Below, piece after piece: positions 1 to 10,933 of a stretch of DNA of 64,000 nt. Source of the stretch: Albifimbria verrucaria (Eukaryota > Ascomycota > Sordariomycetes > Hypocreales > Stachybotryaceae). The notes beneath the pieces are model-generated. The model did not search any database. It was given only the letters and a program-made list of their open reading frames with translations, and had not been told where the DNA came from. The stretch is taken from contig JAHREC010000018.1 in the NCBI GenBank assembly GCA_020081605.1, forward strand, positions 4,898,001 through 4,962,000. Reading direction: 5' to 3'. How positions within the stretch are numbered: the first letter of the stretch is position 1; each line of letters opens with the position of its first letter. Made by a program: the position numbers and the translations under genes.

Positions 1-502
1 CTGATGGCAAGACCATGTACTTCACGCACACCATGACACGGCAAGTTCTGGCTTTTGACTATTCCTTTCTAGAAGGAAGTATCTCCAATCAGCGAGTCTT
101 CTATCAACATGCAGGCCCTGGAGAACCGGATGGCTTCCGTATCGACGTCGAAGGAAACCTATGGCATGCTATATATGGCGAGGACGAGGTGAGTTTACAG
201 CTCGATATGGCTGCCTCTCAGTTCTTTGCCTTGGACTGGTAGAGCACAGTTGCACGAGATGTTTTCAACTTACATCATTGCAGTTTTGAAAATTTCCCTG
301 AGGGCAGAATCATTGGAGAAGTCAAGTTACCAACTCGGAACATCACCTGCACGCAGTTTGTTGGGACTGAGCTGTTCATTACATCTGCAGGAGATCCGGA
401 GGAAGCAATCAGAGCCGAGAATACGGCGGAGGACTGTTCCGTGTCGATGTCGGCATCGAGGGCTTAGAGCCATTCAAGTTCAAAAATGTGAACGAAGCCT
501 AG
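1..502 (+). CDS. SMP-30/gluconolactonase-like lactonohydrolase, 3' part only
   Basis: The gene enters from outside the window, so only the C-terminal blade region is visible. The first exon (to about 188) reads DGKTMYFTHTMTRQVLAFDY and GEPDGFRIDVEGNLWHA, the Asp/Asn metal-site pattern of SMP-30/gluconolactonase beta-propellers. These enzymes hydrolyse lactones and the fold binds a divalent metal. A GT-AG intron of about 95 bp (gtgagt at 189, cag at 281-283) separates it from a last exon with GEVKLPTRNITCTQFVGTEL. That exon changes frame: near 417-421 a missing A splits the peptide from the family's GGGLFRVDVG ending, and the stop follows at 500-502. The exon junction frame also does not close cleanly, so a further indel near 283-310 is likely. 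It may be a decaying gene or carry sequencing indels. The family call is fairly secure; substrate cannot be said. Confidence 0.6.
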
Positions 503-639
503 CTACGGAAGAGATTTTGGAGAATCCTGACCTCCTTGGTAGTGTAATGGCGATTTTTCCTATTGGTTACTATACTGAATACTGTTCTTTTGTTGCTAGG
601 AAGACATTTGAAGATGCATGTGAAATATACGGTTATTGA

Positions 640-3291
640 TATTGAATGAATGATAACGGATCGAGACCTCGTGTTTCATGGATTGATAATCCGACGAGGG
701 AGTGGTACCTATCTTAAGACCATAGGTAAATTAATCATTAGGTGCTCAGGGCTTATACAGACTGTTAGATAGCATAATTGCGGCATCAATTTCTCCCGAG
801 ACTATAAATATAATCTTAACTCTAAGCCTAGGATGCTGCATGTTCTGGTAGTCAGTATATCAACGGTTACGCTAGGGCCTTTGATATTTTTTAACAATAG
901 CTCAAACAATTAGTCAGGTGAGCTTGGGCAATACAAACGGCGATGCTTATTAGACGAACCTCGGGATTTATGCTTCGCATATCCGCGTAGTTAGATTCAT
1001 AGGATCCAGTAAAACAACCGGCCGGCTAATTATAAAGACTCCGAAGAGTTATGCCCGAATTCCTAAGTGTTTCAATGACAATCTCTAGCATCTGACGCTA
1101 ATTCGGATCATTCCCGAAGCCTCTTTCACGCTAATTTCGAAGAATTTAGTAGCAAAATCAGCCAGATCAATCTTCTCCAGGAATATACTACCCAGCTAAC
1201 GCAATATCCTAGTCCTAAGGGACCCATAATAGCAACCCTTAAGATTAAACTCTATCTCTGGGACTATATCGATGGATATAATACTACGTTATTCCAAATA
1301 GTCCCATAGGCTCTGCGATAAGGTATTATTACTCGGCAATATACACCCAAAGCCAACAATAGCCACAGGCTCTTGGTAATAATGAGTCATCCTTACTATA
1401 ACTTAGTGTATAATAGATAAGATCGGAAATGACTATTGATATCTACTTAAACGTCTAGTAGGTGACCTCGCCCGATAATCAATAAACGTATCGAGTTATA
1501 TATACTGAACCATATAAACCCGAAGTCTCAAAGAATAACACACTAAGTTACTGTATCTCGGATGAATTATAAAAGGAGCCTTAAAGGCATAGTATATTGC
1601 CTGACCAATCGGGTATCTTACCATGCAGATTGCTGGACGAGCCATGATTAACGGGTCTCATCAGTCATGCGTATAAGCGAATATCATGGTAATCTTTCAG
1701 TCATCGACCCCATAAGGTGGAGCTTTTTGGGAAGCGGATAGTTGCCGCTGTGATGGTTTGTCCACTTTTCAGCGACATTGAGGATGACATGCAGGATGCG
1801 ATTTTTGCGTAGCTTCTCGAGGATCGTAAATCCTAACTACGAGGCAACGAGTCCTTTACCCCTCTGCTATTCAACGGCAAGGGATAAGACCCTGCTCGAT
1901 GTGCCGGTTCCGGCGGACCACATGGTAAAGAATCACGCAATATCATGACTGCGGCAATCGAGCTTGGTCAAGTGTCTGACTAGGTTGCCTTCTTGTAAGA
2001 TGGAGTGGATGACTCTGAGGCTGGTGTATCGCTGAAATTTTGGTTTTGCATTGCTTAAACTGTTCTAGCTGCTCAATAGCTTCCAGCTGTGCCGCAACTA
2101 GTGAAATTCCCGCCCTTAAGATATCCCTGATTTGACCTACTCTACAGTCTTTGAAACGAGCGACGAACGGAAACTACGGGAAGGAAGCCGGCCCTGCCGG
2201 TCTAGTGGATAGATAAGGGTCTTCTAAGCAATGCATCCGAACTTGTCAAAGAGACCCTGAAACTCACCAGTCAAGCTTGTTCACTCCCTGCTAGTGTTAT
2301 AATTCGAGGCATGGAGACTGTCACAGCACCGTAAAATAACGAACAGGCATCGAGTTCGGAAGTCGGGCCGGAATCGAGTGTCACCCACTTATTAGCGCTT
2401 TTGAGTTTTGATACACCATAGTTAGTTACCGAGCCTCACCGAAATGCACGTGGACTGAATAGGCAATGTTACGCTGAGGGTATCAATGACCACCCTTCTA
2501 ACCTTGTAAAATGCAAGAAGCCGATTTCGAGATGTCCACAATAATGCTTATAGCTCCTGTATCTCATTGAATGCGGTAAGCCTCCATTTAGGTATTGAAC
2601 ATGGATCTGATCCAATTAAAACCGACAAAAAAACTTATGACTTTAGCTACCTAGTAATTGGTTGATGATAGAAGTCCCAGCATTTAGTGACTTTCGAAGA
2701 TCTACATAGTATATCTAGCTAGCATCGACAGAACGATGTCAAGTTTCTTTGTGTGCCGACATGTTGGCTAAGACGCTATGGAAACCCGTAATCCTTATGG
2801 ATACTTACCACATTCAATGAGATATTCTCAGCTTGTGTCGACAACAGCGTCTGCAACAGGCGTACTAAGAGAGCTGCTGCATCAGGGGCAGATGCGAGGC
2901 AAGGATGTTACGTGACCGCCACTAATACGAGGTGACCAACTTCTCCCTTGTCCTGAAGGATACTGACATATTCGTACATCAAGCTTGCTTGATGTTCGGA
3001 ACAATCGGCACACGTTACACACCTTCTCAGCGACCAAGTCGCTAGAGATTTGCATGTGCTCTTGGCAGATGCCAGCCTGCCCTGCCGTATCGTGAAAAAA
3101 CGGTCACCGACTTTTGTAAGCGAGTCCCTTGTGAAATAGAAGAGACCAGATTATGTAGGAGTATAACTAGAAGCTTTCCGCCTTGCTAAAATTTTGTTCG
3201 TTGTAGAATCTTCTTAGACATTCTATCCCGAACATTTCTCCTGTTCGCATTCGCGGGCAGTCGTGCTTTGTTCTATTAGTTTTCGGTCAAC
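640..3291. other. Gene-free, A+T-enriched degenerate stretch
   Basis: No reading frame of 60 codons occurs on either strand across 2.65 kb, whereas everywhere else in the window overlapping frames of that size are dense. Stops such as TAA and TAG recur every few codons in all frames and TA steps are common. This is the look of relic DNA mutated by repeat-induced point mutation, or of long neutral decay. Fragments on the minus strand around 1750-2080 look faintly coding but are interrupted by stops and could not be assigned to a family. No terminal repeats or target duplication were recognised. Confidence 0.5.
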
Positions 3292-4492
3292 ATGAGGTCC
3301 TTTCCTCTTTTGACGGCCATTCTGGCCAGTCTTGATCCAGCCACGGCCTATCCCGGAATGGGTGACAAGCTGAAGAGTCTCCAGAATGATCCCAGAGCTC
3401 TAACTGGACCGAGTCTAGAGGCGATTGGCGACCTTATAACTCTAGCGGATGACGATCTTTCACCCACTGGAGGAGTCATCAAGCGCCTTCTTACGTCCTT
3501 TGGAGAATTCCCGGAAGACGAGACTACCTTCTACGAGCCAAGCACACCGCCACAACTCGGATCTCAAGCTTGCCAGGCTGACACATGCTGCGTCTGGAAG
3601 CATATTGCAGATGAGTTGCATACTGCATATGTTCAGTCGAATTTGCAGTGCAACGACTTTGCTCGAGCTGCTGTACGTCTTGGCTTTCACGATGCTGGTA
3701 CTTGGAATCGTGCTAGGGGTAGTAACGGTGGTGGAGCTGATGGCTCCATCGTTCTTGCTGGAGAATGTGAGGCTCGAACAGACGATAATGGGGTCTCGAG
3801 CCACTTTGTGCTCAGATGCGAACATGGTACGACAAGTACAAGGTCTATGGAATCAGTATGGCCGACCTGATCCAGGTGAGCGCACAAGTTGCTATTGTAA
3901 CATGCCCTATGGGACCACGTATACGCCTCTTCGTTGGGCGAAAGGACAATAGCGCGCCCTCGCCGGAAAACCTCATGCCGTTCACCCACCAAAGCCCGGA
4001 TGAGCTTTTCTCTCTATTTGAGGATAAAACTATCCATGCTGAAGACCTTGTTGCGCTTCTTGGAGCGCATACTGTAGCCAAGCAGCAGTTTGATGATCCC
4101 TCACAAGCTGGTGCTGCATTGGATAGCACCCCAGGTGTCTGGGATGTTACCTTTTATAATGAGACACTTTGGCCTGGGTTCCCGAAGAATATCTTCAGAT
4201 TCAAGAGCGATGTTGCTATTGGAAACGATCAATCCTCCGCTGGCGGTCTTTTCCGGCAGTTTGCTAACCGTAACGGAGGGGCTGACGGATGGCCTCCTGT
4301 AAGTCCTCTGAAACCAGCCATTTTTAAGGGAAATTATTAATTTACTGGCAATAGTCTTTCGCCAAAGCCTACATCCGTTTGAGCTTGCTCGGCGTTTACA
4401 ATCTCAACGACCTCACCGAGTGCACAGGCATATTGCCTCGTCGTATTACATTCAACGAAATTTTCCCTGATGGACGGCCCGATCCTTTCTAA
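3292..4492 (+). CDS. Class II-type fungal haem peroxidase, frame broken once
   Basis: Secreted haem peroxidase of the plant/fungal/bacterial superfamily, close to ascomycete ligninase-like class II enzymes, which oxidise phenolic or related substrates with H2O2. The start gives a signal peptide (MRSFPLLTAILASLDPATAYP). The distal haem site is RAAVRLGFHDAGTW, with its Arg and His intact, and the proximal His lies in LVALLGAHTVAKQ. One intron, 4299-4354, has gtaagt and an atag end. The frame is lost in a G4 run at 3790-3793: one extra base there joins the upstream frame to GLEPLCAQMRTWYDKY. With that base the product is 381 residues, a normal length. No other stop interrupts it, so this is either a sequencing indel or a very young pseudogene. 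It lies next to degenerate DNA, and the last exon ends DGRPDPF. I cannot tell whether it binds Mn. Confidence 0.75.
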
Positions 4493-6093
4493 GGTATTCC
4501 TCACGAAACTGAAACAAGGAGCAAGAAGATGGACATGGGTTGGTTATAGAAGCACGGATTGAAGAATGGCAGGCTTATTCCAACACCAGTACGTGTAATG
4601 GCACAGCCGCGGACCACTAGACATCCCTATCATTAGTTAGTTCGATGTAATGCTCATGACCTAGTCGCAATGTTACCTTCGCTACCGAACTGAACGCGTC
4701 TGGTGCTAGACTTGCGAGTGACTCTTGCCGAAGTGGCCAAGACTTCATGAATCTTGGCGACAGATTACCAAGGTTTCAAAACATAGATCTGTACGGAAAC
4801 GGTTTCATTCATTTGAATTGAGCGACACAAAAGGTGAATGCAATATACAGGACAGTATAGTACGATGATGTTCACCTTTTGTGTCGCCAACTTGGTCAAT
4901 TGCATGGGCGTTCTGCACAGGCCAGACCGTGCGAAACACTGTAGACAACCGTAGGCTAAAGTCCTCTTATTGGCGACAACCATGCATCAGTTGTCAATAT
5001 ATACTCAACCGGATCAAACACAGTGTACAAACATGATTGGCTTGTACGGAAACACCTTGGTTCATCACAGTTGGCGACATAAATGGTGAATAACCACTGC
5101 AGTCTGATACCTTGTAACATGTGCCTGACATCCCACGCAACTTATTTCCGGATCCTGTAGTACTGGTTCGTAGCAAACCTGTTACGCCTTTACTACTGTA
5201 CTTTCCTGGCAAACACGAAAGCCGCCTGTGAAGCTCCGGCGAGCATTGCGATGTAGATGCTGTACAGTAGGTACTGTAATGTGCGATACGGTAAAACAAC
5301 GGAGCGCCAGGGTCTTCTTTGTCTGTCTGCCGACGCTGTGACGGACAGATGCAGGGCTAATAATAAATTTGGCTCTTTGATGAGCGAATTGAAGCAGATG
5401 GTGGGGGACGGTTCTTTTCATTCACTGTCGAAACGGAAGCACACCTCCCTCACATGATTCAGGTACATGCAGGCTCAACTCGGCTAGATTGAAGATACTT
5501 GGCCGGTACTTGCGAACGACAGGTTCTTTGGCCGAGGTGCGCATGCCGCGCCTCATCAGACCAGCTGCGGCCACTCCGAAATCCCTCTGGGAGTTCTCAA
5601 GCAGGTACTCGTCCAGGCAAGGCAAGGTACTGCACAAGTACAGCAAGGAAAAAGCAAAAGGCCTACCAGCTTACCTCAGGTACCTACGGTACTACGAAAG
5701 TGGCTTTTACCTGACCTCACTCTTACCCTTACTACAGGCTTGGGGCCTCCCTGCCTTGGAGCCAGCGAACCTAAAGTACAGGCCACCTGCAGCCACTTTT
5801 GCGTCCAAACTGGCGACGTCCCATTTTCTTGCACACAGCGACAGTTCAGGTCCTACAACGACCCCACCACTCCCACAACTCGGTGCGCTTCAGCCTCATC
5901 TGACGGCATCCAATCTCCAAGGCCCAGGTTCGCCGACCTTTGCGACCCCGTGCCCTCCTCCTCCGCCGCCGCCGCCCGCCGCTACGATTGACACCTGCCT
6001 GGAAGACATCCCCGCCCTCACGCTCACCACCTGTCCACTGGCTCCGGCTGCCTCGCCAGACCACGGCTCGGCCTCTGCGCCTCGGCAGCCATC
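4493..6093. other. Intergenic, no gene recognised
   Basis: Holds the 3' flank of the peroxidase, the repeated motif described at 4822-5093, and then the upstream region of the JmjC gene. The last 600 bp is C-rich and opens several long chance frames on both strands that resemble no protein family; they reflect base composition. Confidence 0.5.
4822..5093. repeat. Three copies of a transposon-end-like motif in direct and inverted orientation
   Basis: The 17-mer GCGACACAAAAGGTGAA at 4822-4838 recurs as a perfect inverted copy at 4871-4887, only 32 bp away, and as a slightly diverged direct copy at 5073-5090 (GCGACATAAATGGTGAA, preceded by TTG). A fourth partial start, TTGGCGACAA, is at 4970-4979. 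The first and third copies also share an upstream TGTACGGAAAC block (4790 and 5043), so about 45 bp is duplicated at a distance of about 250 bp. Arrangement and size suggest overlapping ends of a small non-autonomous DNA element. No transposase frame is present. Confidence 0.45.
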
Positions 6094-7811
6094 ATGGGAA
6101 CGGCCACTCCGCCGGGTCTTGACACCGACGCCACGGGCTGTCGAGATCAAAACCCTCCAGATATGGCCAATGCCGCATTCACTGGCCCTAATATCATGTC
6201 CCTCGACGTTATCGCTCCTCAGCACCACCTCCATTACCCCACAGCCGCCGAACCTGAGCCTCACCCTGCTCCGTCTTGCGATGCGACGCCGCCGCCGCTG
6301 CCGCCGCCGCCTCTGTCGCAAGATGCCTCGTCCGTACACCCCACCAACCCCGACCTTGCTCCAGCCGACCTCGGCAAAGATGGCGCCGCGCCGGCACCTG
6401 CTGCGGCCGAATGCGCAACTACCGCCGTAGCTGATGCGACTCCGCCTAAATTCGAGGTTACCGTGTCGCCACCACCGCCCTCGGTTCACCATGAGCAGAG
6501 CATTCAAGATAGTAGCCACCAAGTTATCGAGCACCCTTGGAATCAACTTTCGGCCCTGCCTCTATACCCTCGTCTCCCCTGTCCACGCTGGCCAGTTCAA
6601 CGGATGATCCTGCCATGCCGGAGACGCCACAGTCGCCGCAGTCGCATAAAATGTGCAGCAGCTCACCACCCAGCAAGTCGAATTATCCAAGTGTACAATC
6701 GCGGTGTTCCCATCCCGACAACTTCAAGGTCGACTATGAACACGAAGGCCCGGAGGGTCACAAGGTCCTGCGCCTCAAGCCCTCTGTCTCACAATGGAAT
6801 GACTTTCCATCGATTCTTTCCTACGCCAGGCACTTGGGCGCCGAAGATGACGGTTGCTTCAAGGTGGTAATTCCAGATGATATGCTCGAATCCCTACCAG
6901 AAAGGTCGTCTCAGAAAGCGCCTGCGAATGCCTATCAAATCCGACAGGTAAAACGAAACGGTTTTTGGAGAGTGAGCACCGTACCCTCCGAGGGCCTCTT
7001 CAACTGCGCCGAGCCATGCTCAGAATCGCTAGAGCCGGTGGATGTGGAGCTCCAGAAGCTCAAGAAATTATTTAACAAAAACAAGGACAAGCAGATCCGA
7101 AGCGTCCGCTATCGGGTAGATATTCCTGCTTGGACGAGTAAGCAGAGGCAGCTTGCCGGGGTGCCGGAGCGTAGCCCCATTCATCCACTCAAAGGGGATA
7201 AGTTGGACTTTACCAAGGCCATCATTCCCGGTATCCACACCCCTTATGTGTACGAATCTGCCGCCTTCTTCGGGGCAACATTTCAAATACATGCCGAGGA
7301 CTACAGGCTTGCCTCGCTCAACCATCTATACAAGGGTCGGAAAATTTGGATCGTCGTGCCGTCCACTGCCGTAGATACAGCCGAAGAGGCGCTGGGCCGA
7401 AAGAAGAAATGCTCTCAGTTCATGCGCCACAGGGCTGAGTTCTTCTTCCCAGACAAGCTCAACAAGCTTGGCGTGCCGTACAGAATTGTGGACCAGAGAC
7501 CAGGTGAAACGATTGTTATCCTTCCCGATGCCTACCACGAGGGGTTCAGCACTGGCTATACCATTGCAGAGGCCAAAAACTATGCCGAATCGGACTGGAC
7601 CACGAGCACATACCAGGCATGTGATGAGAAATGCCAGCTGCTCACTGCTATACCTGCCGCGTATATGAGGATTCTTGGGGACGGCGAAGAACGCCTAGAT
7701 TTATGCGCACGTTATGGGGATGACGAAGTAACGCACATGCCGAAACGACCTCTTGACGATAACAGCCAGGTGTCGGATGCAGATAGGGATGTGAAGAAGA
7801 TAAAGATCTGA
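6094..7811 (+). CDS. JmjC-domain protein, putative Fe(II)/2-oxoglutarate histone demethylase
   Basis: Start chosen at the ATG in a good context (atcATGG). It opens a Pro-rich N-terminal part with a CCG-rich poly-Pro tract, and the frame changes once at the C3 run 6534-6536. With one extra C there the protein is 572 residues. About residue 231 begins a JmjN-like segment (QWNDFPSILSYARHLG). The JmjC core follows: GIHTPYVYESAAFFGATFQI, then HAED giving ligands H400 and E402, LNHLYKGRKIWIVVP, and YHEGFSTG giving H482. The ligand spacing fits KDM4/KDM5-type demethylases. The residue usually a Trp before the first His is Ile here. The tail ends in a basic KRPL...DVKKIKI stretch that could be a nuclear signal. 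It probably acts in the nucleus on histone lysine methylation; substrate is unknown. If only the downstream frame were used, the first ATG is at 6615. It converges on the next gene. Confidence 0.8.
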
Positions 7812-8426
7812 TGGCGTCTGGTTTGTGGGCTGCAGCAAGGAGCTGGTGCTTTTCGTTCGTCTCGGTTCTTGATAAGGCGCCTTATGGGTAACGGGATACG
7901 GTGGGCTATATTATTATGTGGTGGGCTTTGATATACCCAACGGCGCTGCATGGGGTCATTTGCCCTTCTGGTTTACATCGTGGGGATGGGATTGGGAAGG
8001 CGTTTCTGTGGAGGTGACGATGACATGGAACGGCGCAAGAAATTTCAAGGGCACCTCGACAAGAGGGCGAGCGTGGTGCATCTCACCATGCATGACGGGC
8101 AGGTAAAGCCCTGGCCTCGGTACGATATCTTTCACAATAATTGATGCTTGACACTGCACGCACTCTTCACTTGCACACGGTGTGGGTAATGTTACAAATT
8201 TCTTGTCTTGAATTATCTCAACAGTCGTTACTCTCAGCGCTCTATTATTGCGGTCATTATGCGTAAATCAACCAACTGTAGCCGTACACATAAGACGAAG
8301 ATTTATCGATACATGCACAAACATTGCCCGTTTTATACACCTTTTGGCTCATCATTGACATGAGTGACATTCCACTTGACTTGAAGTGTCTTCTCGTTTG
8401 GAACCCTAGGAAAAAACTCTTACAAC
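7812..8426. other. 3' intergenic region between convergent genes
   Basis: Shared downstream region of the JmjC gene and the minus-strand membrane protein. It is A+T-richer than its flanks, and I see nothing beyond presumed 3' UTRs. Confidence 0.5.
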
Positions 8427-9628
8427 CTAGTACCTCCGCTCCTCTTGCCTGAGCCTGTCCTGTCTCGACATCTCATCGCGGAAGGCGTTGCGGCCACCAG
8501 TGGAGCCCTGTCCGTGGAAGTTGGCCACGACAGGGCTGCCGGCCAAGCTGTCGAGGTCGTCGCTGTCGCGGCGAGGCATGTTGGGGGCGCAATGTCGCGG
8601 TAGGACTGCTCGGGGGCACGGGGCGGGTGTCGAGCTGGATGCCCTGGTCCTTGTTGCGGCGGAACATGCGGCGGCGCGACTTGCCGGTGTAGCCGTTGCG
8701 GTTGCGGCTCATGACATTGCCGAGGCCGATGCGGCGGGTCTTGCGGTTCCAGAGGCAGATGGCGAGCATGAGAAGGAAGACGCTGCCGAGGGAGACGGGC
8801 AGGGCGATCTTGAGGGTATCGCCGGTGGGAGCGCTGGTAGCCTTGGGGTCGGGCTTCGAATACGTCTCGATGCTGAGGGAAGCTTCTCGCCGACGGGAGA
8901 CTTGTCCTCGCTACCGTTGATGTTTTGGATGAGCTGGAGGGTGATGTTGGTGTACTTGTGGTCGAAGTCTTCGCGCTTGTATTCCTTGTCGAGAGTCCAG
9001 ACCCAGTAGCCCTGTTCGGCAGAGACGCGGGAGAAGGTGTCAAGCAGCTCCCACTTGTTGGTGGTGTGGTTGAGATAGTCGGCGCGGACGGCAACCTCGA
9101 CGGTGTGGTTGCCCTTGGGCTTCTCGAAGAAGTCGGGGTCCCAGGTCACTGGTTGTAGTAGTTAGATTCTGTTCCCAATTCCTGGCGCATCAAATCATGG
9201 CTTACCATAGTACACCTCCGTAACAAAGATGGTGCTGTTGTGGGAGGGGCGGCAGAAAGGAGCATAGTCGCCATCCTTGTTGAAGCAGCGCGAGAAGGAG
9301 CCCTCGCCGTTGCGGGCATTGGCAGTAGGGTTCGGGGCTCGCCGGTGGTGGTCCAGACGTTGGCGTGGGAGGTGTAGGTGAAGACGGAGCCGGTGAGCTC
9401 GTAGCGAGCAGCGTCGAGGGTGGTCTCGACGCCCCTGGTGGTGGTGACGGTGGGCGTGTGCGTGGTGACGGGCTGTCCGTTGTTGTCGACCTCGACCCAG
9501 GGCGAGAACTCGTCGACCTCCTTGCCGTCTCTCTCCATCAAGCCGGCCTCGGGCACGGCAGCGGGAGCCGGAACCGCGATGATGGGCGCGACGAGCGCAG
9601 CGGCTGCGAGCAGAATGGATGCGTGCAT
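8427..9628 (-). CDS. Secretory-pathway type I membrane protein, possibly Psg1-like
   Basis: Begins with a clear signal peptide (MHASILLAAAALVAPIIAVP). A luminal or extracellular domain follows with CFNKDGDYAPFC, NSTIFVTEVYY-VTWDPDFF, and several N-glycosylation sequons. Then comes one transmembrane helix (LKIALPVSLGSVFLLMLAIC) and a basic cytosolic tail (RKTRRIGLGNVM, GYTGKSRRRM). One intron, 9149-9205 (57 bp). Signal peptide, single helix and the C-x-P...VTWD pattern resemble yeast Psg1, which stabilises the plasma-membrane H+-ATPase in the Golgi. That assignment is from memory of the family and tentative; a cell-wall sensor is the alternative. Four frame breaks sit in G runs at 9334-9337, 8877-8879, 8612-8616 and 8583-8587. 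With one base added at each the protein is 382 residues ending in RQEERRY. Confidence 0.6.
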
Positions 9629-10933
9629 GATGTTGATGGGAGCTGGGCGACGCGTTCCGTTGGGGAGGAGGGAGTGGTGATCCGGAGCAGCGAGGGAATT
9701 GACGTGGGCGTCGGGTCGATTGGATATCGACGATGGATTTTACTTGGGTCCCCTTACCCAAAAAATATATAAAGGGTAATAAGAGTAAAATAAAACAACA
9801 AGGATGAGGGAAGAAGAAAGAAGAAAAAGGACCTTCAACTTGGTGCACAGATGCTTAACCAGCGAGAGGTTCAAAAATAAAGTAAAATAAAAAAGCCCAG
9901 TCCCCAAGACGAAGCAATTGGATGGTCGAAAGGGCAAAGTTTGGAAAGTCCTGAGCTGGCCGAAGCTTCTTGGTTCTTGTTTTGTTTGCATTGACGAGGC
10001 TTTTTCGTCCTTTTTCGCTGTGCCGCTTCCGTCCATGCGCGACAGCGAGCACCAGGTGATTGGGCCGCTCGGGTCTAGCGTCCCCTGGTGCTAAGCGTTA
10101 GTTAGCGGGTGGTTTCAGGGGTGGCAAGTTGCCAGTTCGCAGCATCTCCCTACGTCCCTGCGTCCCTAGGTACGTCCCTACAGCAAGGTACCTGCTACCA
10201 CCCAGAGCCAGAGCGAGCCAGAGCCCAGAGCCAGGGGTTCGTCGCTGTCAGACATGGTTTGTTTTTCTTACTCGCATAAATATAGCCCGTCAACCTTCAT
10301 CTCAACCATCAGCAAGGCTAGAACATGCCCCCACATCTGCGCGGTGCGCCAAGTGCCAACGCTTGGTCCCCGATCCAGTCCCCTTGTGTGGCTGGATGCA
10401 GATGAAGCGGCTCACGAAGGTGCATGCAATGCTGCGTGCTGTGACATGAGGCTTACTATTTGCGCTTACACAGGACAGGCACGTTTGGGGATCGACCGAC
10501 CAACCAACCAACCAACCAACGTAACATGGGCTAAAACATTGCTCTGACATGGAGCTCTCGATTATACTATCATTACCGTGGCCTAAAGCCGGAGCCGCAT
10601 TCTCACTTGAGCTCATCCTGTCTCAATCATGCGCCTCTCTTGGGTGTTCCATTATCGGGGTATCAAGAACGTCGTATGCCGTCGTCCAACTCCCATGAGT
10701 GCGCCTGCTTTCCTGTTTCCGTTTTTAGTATGCCTTCGCTGCCTACCTCTTTATCCGAGGGGCTATGCTGTTTCATGACTTCGTCAATAGCTGATCCTAA
10801 TAACCCATGTTCCATCGGGCGCGGGAACCTGCTCTCTCTCATCGACTCCTTCGGCCCCAATCCTCACTCGCTGTCGAGCCCGTTTCATGGTCTCCTTTTC
10901 GGAATCTGAAACGTCAAACTCACAACGCCGTCT
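9629..10933. other. Intergenic, upstream of the membrane-protein gene
   Basis: The first about 300 bp is purine-rich on the plus strand (pyrimidine-rich on the coding strand), typical of a fungal promoter and leader. A (CCAA)n tract of about 23 bp lies at 10498-10520, and short GAGCCA-type reiterations near 10205-10232. No gene recognised. Confidence 0.5.
10498..10520. repeat. (CCAA)n microsatellite
   Basis: About five and a half perfect CCAA units between the membrane-protein gene and the small CPYC gene. Confidence 0.85.

Noticed and set aside
5489..6430. 313-codon plus-strand frame rich in Pro, Leu and Thr
   Set aside because: Low-complexity translation of a C-rich region that overlaps the JmjC N-terminus in another frame.
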